The notes: generated by a model from the sequence alone, not told the origin. Shown: positions 45,456 through 56,057, numbered from the stretch's first letter. The stretch: DNA of 64,000 nt from Stenomitos frigidus ULC18 (GCF_003003795.1 NZ_PVWK01000014.1:62001-126000), one strand, 5' to 3'. Program-made: numbers and translations.

Positions 45456-48400
45456 TTACCAGGGGCTACCCACTAGGGTGAAAGCAGACCAGTAGTAGGG
45501 ATGGGAGAGATCGCCATTTTCCAGTCCGGTTAAGGCTACTGGCAACGACTTCTCACCGCCTGACCAATGTAATTTGCCATCCTTGATGTAAACGTCTCCT
45601 CGCAACATCGCAAGCTGGGCTTGCCTCACAGCTTCGGCTTTGATGGGTGCAGTTTTCAACTGGTAGTAGAACTCAGCCATCAACCCTGATGCACCCGTAT
45701 CGTTGACCGACCAAAGACTTGCCAACACCGATTTGACCCTTGCCTGCACGGCGGAACCAGCAAAGCCTAACTCAGCGTCTTCACTACCAAATGCCGTCCG
45801 ACAAGCGCTGAGAACGACCAACTCAGGTGGTTGGTTGCTCCAGTTCAGCGATCGCAGTTGGTCTAATCCTAGCTTTTCATCCTCAAACTGAATATAGGAT
45901 TGGCTGGGTGGCCCCTGCTGAAAGCTTGCGTGGGTAGCTAGATGCACAATGCCAAACCGCTGTTGCCGATTCAAGTTGGTCAGCGTAAAGTCTTTTTCTG
46001 AAAGGGTTTCAGCTTTCCACTGCTCTTTAATCAAATCTAGCTCCAACGGGACAGCGGGCAACGATCCCTGCTGCGATGTGGGAAACTGTGATGCACCCAT
46101 TGCCAGCACCTGACTGTTACGGACGTTGACGTAACGGGTGTCAGTCAAGCTGAGGGTTGGCATGAGCCCCAGGCTATACTTCTCAATGAGAAACGATCGC
46201 GTCTGAGCATCATACAGCGCCGCCATTGGTATAGACCGCAAACCACTATCAAGAATAAAGGCTAGCGTTTGAATGTTTTGTCGCTTCAGTTCTGGTTCCA
46301 AGGGCGCAATGAACAGTTGATACAGCTTCTGAGCGGGGTCTATCAGGGGGGCTGTGCTACGTCTGCGGGTGGGGCTCGTGATGGCATTCCGGAACTGGCT
46401 CCCCAGAAGCTGCACGCGCGATCGGGTGGCTCCAGGAACGGTTTTGCGAATTGCTTGCCCGCTGGCTGTTACCAGAATCAGCTCTAGCTGATCGCGGCTC
46501 TTAGACAATGCAGAGCGCTGGAGTAGCTGAGTTTGTGGTTCGTCACCCTGAGGTGCAAATGAAATGTAGACGATCGCGGGTTTCACGCCCACTGCTGTTT
46601 CAATACGGCTCAAGGTATTCTTCACATCGTTGACAGTAATGGGAGTAGTATCATCCTTACTCAACCCCAAATAGCCCTCATACTGGGCTGTAGAGGTTGC
46701 CTCAATGGTCGCTACTGACTGAGCCGCATTCCCCTTTTCAATCGAAATGAGGCTTACAAGCGTGAGTAAATCATCCGTAGAGCGCTTAGCTCTTTGTTCC
46801 ACTAATTCTTCCTGCGTACCTTGTTGTTTGGGCTCGACGAGGTTGCGCGTAAAGTCTTGATCGGCAGTTGAGATGATTTGAATGTTTCCATCTTTAAAGG
46901 AGCTGCGAAAAGCTCGCACTGGTGAGAGGGTGAAGGTTCCGGTCGTAATGGCTCCAGCCGTACCATTAGACGTCGCATTCCCAACCGTAAAGGACGTATT
47001 GGTTAAGCCACCACCATTTCTAATGGTGATGGAACCGCCACCAGCACCACCAGCAGTCGAAATGCTGGCAAGCACCTCATTGCGATCGGTAAACGTGCCT
47101 AACGCTCTAAAGAACCGGGCAGTGGTAATATCCACCGTACCGCCCACGCTATTGGCACCGCCTTGAGCATTGATGGAATCGACTTCAATATCACCCTGTG
47201 GATCAAGTGTGACGTTACCGCCTCTGCCTTCTGGATTGGCTGTATTGATGACACCCGCAGTAATGCTCGTCTTGGCAAGCAATGAAACCGCGTTACCCGA
47301 TGCATTCACATTGCCAACCGCAATTTTGCCATCAGTAGACCGAAGCGTACCGCCATTGGGCAAGTTGACCGCGCTGTTCAGGGTTAGATCGCCGCTTGTA
47401 GTGATGCTGCTGGCAACCGTGGTTGTTTGGCTATTCACAAGCAAACGACTCAGCGGTGTGGTTGCGCCAACGGCACCGCTAAACTGTACGATGCCCGCAT
47501 TAAGCGTCAATTGCCGATCGCCATCGAGATTGCCGTTAAACCGAATACCACTTCTCGTACTAATGGTAATGTCATTACTAATTTGTACATTGCCAAAAAA
47601 GTTGAGAGTATTCGCCGTTCTTCCCGTGCTGATGATATCTCGACTCAGAACAGTGGTGGGTTGATTGGCGCTAATAAAGCCTAAAGTGGGCTCCAGGAAA
47701 GGTTTTACGAATTGTTCGTCATCAAACAACGTGACGCTGCCATTAAAAATAATGCTGCCTGTGGGCGTCCGTAGGATGGTGGGATCCTTGAATATCGTAT
47801 TTTCTGCAACATTAATAGTACCGCTACCATTCTCTCGCCCGATCGTGATGGAACTAAAGCCATTTTGTAGATAAGTGAGGTCGCTGGACGTTAAATCGAG
47901 AGTGCCAGTGCCGCTATCGCTTGCGCCGCCAAGGGCGCCAAGGGCGATCGACTGGCTGGATGACAGCGGTTGTAGAACAAGATTGCCTGTGCCAGAAATC
48001 GTGTTAGCCAAATTAATTTCGTCTGCTGTCAGCGTCAGATCGCCGCGCCCTGAAGCGATCGCGCCAGCCGTAATGGTGCCACCTGTCAGTGTGACCGGAT
48101 TACCAGCACTGTTGATGCTACCCGTCGTGATGTTCTGACTGGCGAGTAGGGCAATACTGGCATTATCTGCGCCAGTCAGCGTGCCACCTGTGGTGTTGAT
48201 GGAACCTGCACCGACAGGCGATCGCAATATCACCGGATCATTAAAGGTCACGTTACCTGCTAGCGTAATTGCACCACTGCCATCGGAACGCCCGATCGTG
48301 ATGGAGCTAAAGCCATTTTGCAGGGCAGCGAGATCCCTATCGAGCAACTCTAATGTGCCGCTACGGGAGAATTCAGAGGGTGTGCCACCAAGGACGATCG

Positions 48401-51400
48401 ACTGACTGGGCGTCAACGGCTGAAGGGTAAGATTGCCTGTGCCTGTAAGCGTACTACCAGCAGCAAAATCGATACCGTCAGAGGTGACTGTGATATTGCC
48501 AGTACCAGCATTGATTGTACTGGATGCACTCAATCTAACATTTGTAGAAGAAGGAAATGGGCTTCGATCACCCACTATATCAATGTTTCCTCCACTAGAG
48601 TTCAACGAGCTGGCAGATAAAGCGATGCCCCTAGAAGCATCAGTGGTAAAACCTCTTAAGCTAATACTGCCACCGCTTGAGTTGACGACACTTGAGGTCA
48701 GCGAAACACCAAGGATATCAAAACCTCTCCCAAAGAGGCTGACCGCACCACCCCCTGAATTAATAGTGCTAGATGCGATTTCAAGACCAGCAGGATTGCC
48801 TCCATTTCCACTAAGGCTAACGGCACCTCCACCTGAGTTTATTGCACTGCTATTAATGACGAGTCCATCATCACCAAGTAAGGTGATAACCCCGCCATTC
48901 GTTGTGATTCCTCCGTTCACAAATGTTGCTTGCCCTGACCTCACATCGACCTTGAGGGCATTGTTGATCGCTGATAGCGCATTGAGACGGATGCTACCGC
49001 CAGAGCGAAGCGTAATGCTGTCACTACCTGTGAGGCTAAACCCTTGGGTGTTAATTGAGCCTGAACCAAGCGGCGATCGCAGCGTCACTGGATCATTAAA
49101 CGTCACATTACCCGCTAGCGTGATTGCACCACTGCTATCGGAACGCCCGATCGTGATGGAACTAAAGCCGTTTTGCAGGGCCGTGAGGTCGCTGGCGAGT
49201 AAATCTAACGTGCTAGTGCCGCTATCAGTTGTGCCGCCGAGGGCGATCGCCTGACTGGGTGTCAAGGGTTGCAGCGTTAGATTCCCTGAGCTTGATACAG
49301 TACTATTGCCAAGGTTAATTTCATCGGCTGTGAAGGTAATATTGCCGCCATTGGCAGACCGGATGATGCCATTGGAAACAATGCCGCTACTGTTGGCTGC
49401 GGTCGTTGCACCTTGCAAAGCAATTGCCCCGTTGCCCGTCGTTTCAACTACTGCATTTGGGCTACTGATGAAAATCCCGTTGTTGTTGCTGCCTGAGCTT
49501 GGTCCGATGCCAGTCAGGGTGAGATTTCCATTGGCAGACCGAACCGTTCCAGTGCCAAAAATCACAATACCATCTGATTGAGCATTCCCATTGTCACTAG
49601 TCCCTCGAAGAGTAATCGCTCCAGATCCTGTCGATGCAATCACTGCATTATTCGTAAAAATTCCATTATTAAAACCGCCGGCATCACCCCGCCCTGTACC
49701 TGTTATTTGAATCGTGCCTGTTCCACTTGTAGTGATTGTGCTTACTGCGATTGCCACTCCCCTTCCACTATTAAAAGTGGGGTTTCTTGCGCCTTCTCCA
49801 TTCAGGATGATGTTGCCACCACCCGCATTAATTGTTGATCTCCCGATCAAAATTCCATCAGTAGCATTAGTAGACACTGAATTTGTTAGATTGAGAAAAA
49901 CAGTTGTGTTGGAACCAACAGCAGGACTTGTAGCCGGATTGCTTCCACCACCGAAGATTATGTTTCCGCCATTGGAATTGAGGGTGGCATTGTTGAGAGA
50001 AATCCCACCAACATTGTTGTTATCGGCATTGGACTGGAGTGTAATATCTAATTTTCCTGTGCCCTGAGCGGCGATCGTCGAAGTAGCTGCTGAAATTGCC
50101 ACGACTCGATTCGCTCGAAGCGTCAGAGCAGCGTCATTCGCCCCCGTTGTGGTGATGTTTGCTCGGACATCGATATCACGATCGGCTGCCAGGGTCAGAG
50201 CGTTCCCACTGCTCCAGGTAATAGGCGCGTTAACCCGAATATCTCCAGCTGCCCCCAAGGCTGAAGCAGTTGAAACGGTTACGTTACTCAGCGCTAATTG
50301 TCCCTGTAGCCTGGTGGGAGTAATAGTGGACGAACTGGTTGTTGGATCGGTAAAAGTCGCCGTTGCTCCATTAAAGTTGAGCGTTGGCGAATCAGCGGTG
50401 TTGGCAATCGTGATATCGGTTGGATCGAGCAGTAGTGTGCCAGCTATACCAGTTGGCGATCGCAGATCCGTCACGCCTTCATACGTGAGGTATTGCTTGC
50501 CCGATACTTCTGCCACTCCTCCGTTGCCGCCCTGTGCACCTCCTGTGGCAGAGATGTTGCCCAAGAATTGAGTGCTTCCATCTGACCAGACAACGACTTT
50601 GCCACCTGCTCCATTTGCAAGAGCATCAGCTTTAATCACTGAATCTTGGCTCACAACAGTGGTCTGGGCATTGGGTACTGTACCCTTACCCTGGTAATCG
50701 CCGCCAATCAGCACCGTGCCGCCCCCATTGGTGCCAGAGGCATTAATGGTGCTATTGATCACCCCTACCCGATCGCCAAACACACCCACAGTTCCACCCG
50801 TCTGCCCAGAAACATCCAGGTTGCCAGAGGCGATCGCGGTGCCTGGAGTTGTCGGGATCGTCGTACCGCCATCGGTGAGTTGTACGGTGCCATCGGGGTT
50901 CACCACCACACCTGTAGCCGGACGATTGGTGCCGCCAGTTAAGAGCGCTGGCAGAGTAGAGGGTGTGAAGGGTAAGGGGTTCGGACTATTGCTGCTAAGC
51001 GGTTGCACCCGCAACGCCAGCAGAACACCGTCTTGATTGATCTGCACCTGCTTGCTGCCGGGGACGGCTGCGATCGTAATTTGTCCTCCGGGTGCCGACA
51101 GTTTACCCGTATTCACCACCGTGCCGCCCACCAGCGTCAACTCCTTCCCGGCTGCAACGGCCAAATCGCCAGCGTTAACGATCGCGCCAGGCTGGTTCAT
51201 GGTGAAGGCAAACGCATTGGGATTGCCCACCAGCGCGGCATAGTTGTTACTGCCAGTCGCATTGAACCAGCGATCGCCCAACTTAATGCCATTGGCCGTC
51301 GTGGCGGTAAACGAACCAGGAACATCCAAACGAGCATTGGCACCAAACACAATCCCGGCTGGATTCATTAAATAGAGGTTGGAATTACCGCCCGTAACCT

Positions 51401-52544
51401 GGACCAACCCATTGATGACCGATGGATCGCCACCAACTACTCGACCGAGAATGTTGCGGATGTTGGAATTGGACATGAAGTTGGCAATCTGATCCGCATT
51501 CAATCCCAGGCGTTGGAAGCTGTGGAATAGATTGGCCCGATCGCCAGACAGAGTGCCACCATTAATGTTGAAGCGATTGCCATCTAGCTTGACCTGGGTG
51601 CCCGTGCCATCAGCGGCTGGAACGATCGCCTGCGCCAATAGCACCGGCTGCGGCGAGACTGGCGCGATCGGTGCCGTTGCCTGAGCGTCACTCCCCGACG
51701 TTAGAGCCGCGATAGAGGACTCTAGAACCGCCTGACCAGATGACAGTGACGTTGATGGGGATGCAACCTCTGTAGGCGTGATGGGATGGGAAGCGGGCTG
51801 GGGACGAGAAAGAGGTTGGCGATCGCGTGCAGGAGTCTGTTGTGCCAGCGCTGTGTTGGCGATCGGCGTTTGGGGAATTGTGCGCACCTGTGGCTCTTCC
51901 GACGCTACAGAAAGAACGGTTGTGGCAGAAGTTTCTAACGCGTTTGCACTGGGTTCGCTAGAAACAGAAGCTTTAGCAGCAGGCGTCCTCGATAACCGGC
52001 TGCTTTTCACATCGTCAGCGACAGGACGCTTCTGAGACTGAGGCACTCCATCATTGGATTGAGTCGGTACTTTAGCAGACGGTTCAGAGACCACTTTCGT
52101 CGATGCCGCTGGCTCCACAACGGCATCCTGAACGGCGACTGGTGGAACAACATTGGGCGATCGCACCGGGATGGAAGCGCGATCGGGGTTGGCACTCACC
52201 GCTTCAGAGGTCTGCTCCTCTTGGCGATCGGGACTGAGCCTCTTTTGCTCAGCCGTCTGCTGATCTTCAGTGTGGCGATCGGGGCTCACAATGCTCTCTG
52301 GAGCAGCAAGCGTCTCAGTCGCTCGCGTCGCTGCCGTTGTGCTGTACGCCTGCGCTGGTTTTCCGGTCATGCCTTCCATCAACGATAGCGCTGCAATCAA
52401 AAAGCTCATTCGCCTAACGGCTTGTCCCTGAGGCTTCTGATGCTTTGGCGTGTCAGCAGCCTCTAAGTGAGCGTCTGTCGAGCCACAGGCCAAACCATCT
52501 TCGTAATCCTGCAACGCCAAAAGGAACCCATAGCTTTCCATCAT
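45456..52544 (-). CDS. Giant TpsA exoprotein with C-terminal CHAT caspase-like domain
   Basis: A 2362-aa protein. A signal-like segment (about 45-66: MSFLIAALSL...) follows a charged N-extension. After a low-complexity Ser/Thr/Pro region comes the FhaB-type secretion domain (about 305-430, with SNSNIRNILGRVVGGDPSVINGLV and NSNLYLMNPAGIVFGANARL). A roughly 1400-residue beta-helix of repeated blocks (SSITIGRSDSSGAITLAGNVTFNDP at least three times) follows. The C-terminal CHAT domain (about 2020-2362) has catalytic H2205 (HLATHAS) and C2248 (VLSACRTAFG). It should be exported by the TpsB protein. The start may instead be residue 45. The combination is known in cyanobacteria, but its function is not. 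Confidence 0.92.
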   Translation of the reverse strand: MMESYGFLLALQDYEDGLACGSTDAHLEAADTPKHQKPQGQAVRRMSFLIAALSLMEGMTGKPAQAYSTTAATRATETLAAPESIVSPDRHTEDQQTAEQKRLSPDRQEEQTSEAVSANPDRASIPVRSPNVVPPVAVQDAVVEPAASTKVVSEPSAKVPTQSNDGVPQSQKRPVADDVKSSRLSRTPAAKASVSSEPSANALETSATTVLSVASEEPQVRTIPQTPIANTALAQQTPARDRQPLSRPQPASHPITPTEVASPSTSLSSGQAVLESSIAALTSGSDAQATAPIAPVSPQPVLLAQAIVPAADGTGTQVKLDGNRFNINGGTLSGDRANLFHSFQRLGLNADQIANFMSNSNIRNILGRVVGGDPSVINGLVQVTGGNSNLYLMNPAGIVFGANARLDVPGSFTATTANGIKLGDRWFNATGSNNYAALVGNPNAFAFTMNQPGAIVNAGDLAVAAGKELTLVGGTVVNTGKLSAPGGQITIAAVPGSKQVQINQDGVLLALRVQPLSSNSPNPLPFTPSTLPALLTGGTNRPATGVVVNPDGTVQLTDGGTTIPTTPGTAIASGNLDVSGQTGGTVGVFGDRVGVINSTINASGTNGGGTVLIGGDYQGKGTVPNAQTTVVSQDSVIKADALANGAGGKVVVWSDGSTQFLGNISATGGAQGGNGGVAEVSGKQYLTYEGVTDLRSPTGIAGTLLLDPTDITIANTADSPTLNFNGATATFTDPTTSSSTITPTRLQGQLALSNVTVSTASALGAAGDIRVNAPITWSSGNALTLAADRDIDVRANITTTGANDAALTLRANRVVAISAATSTIAAQGTGKLDITLQSNADNNNVGGISLNNATLNSNGGNIIFGGGSNPATSPAVGSNTTVFLNLTNSVSTNATDGILIGRSTINAGGGNIILNGEGARNPTFNSGRGVAIAVSTITTSGTGTIQITGTGRGDAGGFNNGIFTNNAVIASTGSGAITLRGTSDNGNAQSDGIVIFGTGTVRSANGNLTLTGIGPSSGSNNNGIFISSPNAVVETTGNGAIALQGATTAANSSGIVSNGIIRSANGGNITFTADEINLGNSTVSSSGNLTLQPLTPSQAIALGGTTDSGTSTLDLLASDLTALQNGFSSITIGRSDSSGAITLAGNVTFNDPVTLRSPLGSGSINTQGFSLTGSDSITLRSGGSIRLNALSAINNALKVDVRSGQATFVNGGITTNGGVITLLGDDGLVINSSAINSGGGAVSLSGNGGNPAGLEIASSTINSGGGAVSLFGRGFDILGVSLTSSVVNSSGGSISLRGFTTDASRGIALSASSLNSSGGNIDIVGDRSPFPSSTNVRLSASSTINAGTGNITVTSDGIDFAAGSTLTGTGNLTLQPLTPSQSIVLGGTPSEFSRSGTLELLDRDLAALQNGFSSITIGRSDGSGAITLAGNVTFNDPVILRSPVGAGSINTTGGTLTGADNASIALLASQNITTGSINSAGNPVTLTGGTITAGAIASGRGDLTLTADEINLANTISGTGNLVLQPLSSSQSIALGALGGASDSGTGTLDLTSSDLTYLQNGFSSITIGRENGSGTINVAENTIFKDPTILRTPTGSIIFNGSVTLFDDEQFVKPFLEPTLGFISANQPTTVLSRDIISTGRTANTLNFFGNVQISNDITISTRSGIRFNGNLDGDRQLTLNAGIVQFSGAVGATTPLSRLLVNSQTTTVASSITTSGDLTLNSAVNLPNGGTLRSTDGKIAVGNVNASGNAVSLLAKTSITAGVINTANPEGRGGNVTLDPQGDIEVDSINAQGGANSVGGTVDITTARFFRALGTFTDRNEVLASISTAGGAGGGSITIRNGGGLTNTSFTVGNATSNGTAGAITTGTFTLSPVRAFRSSFKDGNIQIISTADQDFTRNLVEPKQQGTQEELVEQRAKRSTDDLLTLVSLISIEKGNAAQSVATIEATSTAQYEGYLGLSKDDTTPITVNDVKNTLSRIETAVGVKPAIVYISFAPQGDEPQTQLLQRSALSKSRDQLELILVTASGQAIRKTVPGATRSRVQLLGSQFRNAITSPTRRRSTAPLIDPAQKLYQLFIAPLEPELKRQNIQTLAFILDSGLRSIPMAALYDAQTRSFLIEKYSLGLMPTLSLTDTRYVNVRNSQVLAMGASQFPTSQQGSLPAVPLELDLIKEQWKAETLSEKDFTLTNLNRQQRFGIVHLATHASFQQGPPSQSYIQFEDEKLGLDQLRSLNWSNQPPELVVLSACRTAFGSEDAELGFAGSAVQARVKSVLASLWSVNDTGASGLMAEFYYQLKTAPIKAEAVRQAQLAMLRGDVYIKDGKLHWSGGEKSLPVALTGLENGDLSHPYYWSAFTLVGSPW

Positions 52545-52869
52545 GTTGGTCCAAACGTAGTGAGATTGACTGGAAGAAACGAAGGGAGAGCATAGGGCTT
52601 GAAAATCTGACTGAGAATGTTTTAGATCGCGTCCAAACGATCGATCGCAGGCTTAAAGCTGAAGATGCACCTATCAACGTCCCATTGACAAAATTTAAGT
52701 TAAACGAGTACGAATGACAAATATTATCTTCCCAGTATTAATTGAATCAGTCAACATTGTGAGCAGTTTTAAAAGAATAGTTGAAACAGCTTAGAAAGCC
52801 TTCACTCTGTTGACATTCCACCCGTAATTACAAGCCGGGCTAACAGTGCAAAACCTGTTGAAACGGGTT

Positions 52870-52972
52870 AAGTGGATTAGCGATCAGCGATCAGCGGTCA
52901 GCTTTTCTCTAATGGATGACCGCTGACGGCAGACCGCTACAGTCCATGACGTTATTTCTTTACAGCCCCTTA
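52870..52972. mobile_element. Partial copy of the TNA-target MITE
   Basis: The heptad core (GCGATCAGCGGTCAGCTTTTC) and the right end (GTTATTTCTTTACAGCCCC then TTA at 52970-52972) match the copy at 62844-62989. The left end is lost or unrecognisable, and GTGGATTAGCGATCAG at about 52872 is the first matching part. It lies in the 506-bp spacer between the DUF928 gene and the TpsA-CHAT gene. The rest of that spacer has no gene I can support. Confidence 0.65.
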
Positions 52973-53050
52973 GTGGATCTTCGTTCAGCGAGACCGTGAT
53001 TTTGAATCATGGGCGGGTGGCTCCTTCAGCAAGACCCTATCCAATAGCTT

Positions 53051-53881
53051 CTACGGCTTTGGTGGTACATAATAATGTCCAATGATGGGCTGTTGGCTGA
53101 TTCGCTCATTCAGCCCATAACGCTCTAAAACTGCTGCCCAAGTGCTTTGAACCGTTGAGCCAACCCGCGATCGATCCGCATCCAACGCTGCTAATGTGTC
53201 AGACCAAAGACGCGCTTCGGCATAAACAAGAAAGCGATTTTGCGGTTCTTCTCGCTCAATTTTGTTCTTCAGTTCATTACTGAGAGCCTCCCGTTGGATT
53301 AAGCCTTCAACGAAGGCAGGTTCATAGATTTCTTCGCGATCGTTACAGTAAACCAAGAAATACCAGCGATATTTCTTACCCGTTTCCAGGGCTGCCTTGG
53401 GAGACAGAAAGCGTAGACTCAGCACGCCTGGATTGCTCGTTTCAGGTAGCGCAAAGGTAGTTTGGTAAACATCATGATGCTGCTCATCTTGAAGCACAAA
53501 TTTCAGCGTATACGTTTCCGTAGGCGCAACAACTTTACTCGACTGAGAGGCAGCAGCAGTGCTTGGTGTGAGTGTGTAGGGAACATAGAACCAGAAAGTC
53601 GGATACTCAGCAATGGTTTTAGCCGGTTCATCCGTATCGGGCACGAGAGCCGTTAGCGGCAACTCCACGGGTCGGCATAAATCAGGATCACGCACGGCTG
53701 CGCCAGTCCGACGACCCCGCGCGACTCCGACCGATCGCCTGGGCACGAAGATGGATCTGATTCTGCCGAATAGATCAAAACCAACAGCAGGTTGGGGAGC
53801 GATTATGACGCTTTCCATTAACGCCAGTACCAGCAGGTAGCTGAGTAGTGTGTGCCATCGCTTTAACGTTGGGCGAGCCAT
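53051..53881 (-). CDS. DUF928 family exported protein
   Basis: A 276-aa protein with an N-terminal signal segment (about residues 8-32: LLSYLLVLALMESVI...). The DUF928 domain follows: Gly/Arg-rich start (GVARGRRTGAAVRDPDLC), YPTFWFYVPYT near 97-107, and an LEPGKKYRW-like ALETGKKYRWYFLVYC. DUF928 is cyanobacterial and often next to CHASE2 and TPS-CHAT genes. The ATG at 53881 follows GAGGGA; a GTG at 53911 would overlap the upstream gene. The gap to the TIR-CHASE2 stop is seven bases, so the two are co-transcribed. Function unknown. Confidence 0.88.
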   Translation of the reverse strand: MARPTLKRWHTLLSYLLVLALMESVIIAPQPAVGFDLFGRIRSIFVPRRSVGVARGRRTGAAVRDPDLCRPVELPLTALVPDTDEPAKTIAEYPTFWFYVPYTLTPSTAAASQSSKVVAPTETYTLKFVLQDEQHHDVYQTTFALPETSNPGVLSLRFLSPKAALETGKKYRWYFLVYCNDREEIYEPAFVEGLIQREALSNELKNKIEREEPQNRFLVYAEARLWSDTLAALDADRSRVGSTVQSTWAAVLERYGLNERISQQPIIGHYYVPPKP

Positions 53882-53888
53882 CAGTCCC

Positions 53889-55847
53889 TCACAGTAAACG
53901 ATTGGTAGCACTGGATGCAGGCTCTTTGGGTGCAGCTAGAGCAGCGATCGGCTGAGGGCGTCGAAACGCGATATACACCAACAGCCCACTTGTACCAACC
54001 AAACTCAGCATCGATGGCACTAATGGCACCCAACCAGCCTGGGTCAACAGCACAAAGCAAATACCTGTCAGGCCGACGATCGCCACCACCACCGACCCAC
54101 CCAGAAGCGGCCAACGTTGAAATTGCCAGGCCAGGAAGCCACCCACCAACGCCCAACCAAACATCCACAGTGCCTCACCCCACAGCGTCCAGACCCACAA
54201 AAGCGGACGACGTTCTAACGCTGCACTCAAAAGCTGACTGGTCATATGAGCCTGAAGCACGACGCCTGGAAGCTCCTGACTCCCCGCCCCAAAAGGCGTG
54301 GCTTTGTAATCTTTGACGCTTTCTTGAGAGGTAACACCGATTAGAACCAGCTTGTCCTTGATCAAGTTGGGGTCGATCGTGCCATTGAGCATTTGCCCCA
54401 GAGAGATGCGATCGAAGGGGCCCTTCACATTGTCGGTATAGGCACGGTAGTTGAGCAAAATCTGGTAGCTCGCATCATCAACATACTGATAGCCACCCGT
54501 GAACGCTTGCAGTCGCTTGAAGGTCGTGTCGCCGAGCTTAAGAGCATCACCATCTAGAGCCATCGGATCAGGTAGCGGAATTCTGTCTTGCTGCTTCGCT
54601 CCCGGTTCTAGCTCTAAATAGCGCTTTGCCAGAAGAAGACTGAAGGCATAGTCTGAATCGCATTGCGACCCAGGCACTTTTGCTTGCAGTAAGAGCTGAC
54701 GACGAATGATGCCACCGTCATCATCTACAACATCACTGAAGCCCACGCGTTCGGGTGGCATTCCACTGGGAGGAGCCGTACCAGCGGCGGATGTGACGTT
54801 TCCTTGCGCATCGGTTTCGGCAACCTTACAAAGCCCATAGAGGCGATTGTTTTGGCGCAGTTGAGTCGTTAAAGTCGTGCGGTTGGAGGCGAAATCACGA
54901 TAGAGATCTAACCCAATCAAGCGTGGCTGATACAGTTGCAATTTTGCTAGAAGCCGATCGAGCGACGCATCCGATAAAGCGGTACCTCTTTCCTTTAGTT
55001 CTTTTTGAATATCGGCATCAGTCACTTCCACAATGACAAACCGCTTGTCTTTGCCTTCACTGGGTCGCAGCCGCATCAACTGGTCGTAGGCAGCCAGTTC
55101 TAGAGGCTGTAACAGTCCTAAGAAACGCACTAAAAACAGCAGCGCCGTGACCGTTACGCTAGACCAGAAGACGATGCGCAGTGTGGGTCTACGGTAAACA
55201 AGCGCTCGTTTCAGTTCCTGCTCGGCTCGTTTGTACGACGCATCGTAGGCTTCCTGTTGCCGCCGCAATTGTTGACTGGCAGTGATGTATTGAATTTGGC
55301 GATCGGTCGGAGGCGGGTCTTTGTCAACCGCTTGCTCAAGCCAGTGCTCGGACATGTCCAAATCACGATCGCGCAACAAAAAGCTGCTATCACGACTTTC
55401 TCGATCCCATTCGATGGCACGCACCAACAAACGGGTATGCATCCGCACATGCTTTAAGTCTGTATCCAGTCCTTTTAGCAGCAAGGCAAAGGCCGTATCA
55501 AAGTCATCGACATCACGGAAAAAGAGTGCGTTGTGCTTGGCTAAAGCAGTACGCACCTCCTTCATGTCTACCTCACGGTGGACGATCGGCAACAACCGCT
55601 TGTTGTGCCTGACGGCATGATCAATTTCTTGATTACAAACGGTTGAAGCAATGGAATCTGGCGAGATGACAAAGATAAAGGTGTCTGCCGCTTCAATGCC
55701 AGACTGAATCTCCAGCCACCAATCGGTCGTCAATGGGATCGCTTCCCAATCGATCCAGGTGTCACGATTGTTCGCCTTTAGTGCCGCATGGAGAGTTTGG
55801 ACAAACTCTTTATCTCTACGGGAGTAGGAAATAAATACATCCGTCAT
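53889..55847 (-). CDS. TIR-CHASE2 membrane sensor protein
   Basis: A 652-aa protein. The cytoplasmic N-terminal TIR domain (about 1-130) has FISYSRRDKEFV, a WIDWEAI loop and the putative NADase catalytic Glu74 (CNQEID). A helical linker, a membrane segment (about 228-250), a large CHASE2 sensor domain outside the membrane (about 255-535) and three C-terminal membrane segments (about 545-640) follow. CHASE2 domains normally feed kinases or cyclases; here the only effector is TIR. AGGG precedes the ATG. It heads the DUF928 / TpsA-CHAT gene row. Signals and enzymatic activity are untested. Confidence 0.9.
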   Translation of the reverse strand: MTDVFISYSRRDKEFVQTLHAALKANNRDTWIDWEAIPLTTDWWLEIQSGIEAADTFIFVISPDSIASTVCNQEIDHAVRHNKRLLPIVHREVDMKEVRTALAKHNALFFRDVDDFDTAFALLLKGLDTDLKHVRMHTRLLVRAIEWDRESRDSSFLLRDRDLDMSEHWLEQAVDKDPPPTDRQIQYITASQQLRRQQEAYDASYKRAEQELKRALVYRRPTLRIVFWSSVTVTALLFLVRFLGLLQPLELAAYDQLMRLRPSEGKDKRFVIVEVTDADIQKELKERGTALSDASLDRLLAKLQLYQPRLIGLDLYRDFASNRTTLTTQLRQNNRLYGLCKVAETDAQGNVTSAAGTAPPSGMPPERVGFSDVVDDDGGIIRRQLLLQAKVPGSQCDSDYAFSLLLAKRYLELEPGAKQQDRIPLPDPMALDGDALKLGDTTFKRLQAFTGGYQYVDDASYQILLNYRAYTDNVKGPFDRISLGQMLNGTIDPNLIKDKLVLIGVTSQESVKDYKATPFGAGSQELPGVVLQAHMTSQLLSAALERRPLLWVWTLWGEALWMFGWALVGGFLAWQFQRWPLLGGSVVVAIVGLTGICFVLLTQAGWVPLVPSMLSLVGTSGLLVYIAFRRPQPIAALAAPKEPASSATNRLL

Positions 55848-56057
55848 GATGCACCCTGGAGTGATAGACGTTGAGTGGGGATGCTTAACGTCGTGATGTC
55901 CTGTCGGCTGCTCTAAGCGATCGCCTGGTGCAGAAACAGCAATACCTGGTGACGAGAAAATAACCGACTGAACATAGTATCTAGTAAACGCTCGCGCTTC
56001 TCAATAGGTTTGCCAAATTAGGAAAGTTTACAGACTCCACTTAGGGTGTGGCGTGGT

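Noticed and set aside
48433-49254. 273-codon plus-strand frame, and many others opposite the TpsA gene
   Set aside because: They mirror the Gly/Ser/Thr-rich repeats of the giant TpsA frame and are compositional by-products; none has a ribosome site or motif.
52445-52717. 90-codon plus-strand frame over the TpsA start
   Set aside because: It overlaps the N-terminus of the large TpsA frame antisense and has no motif.
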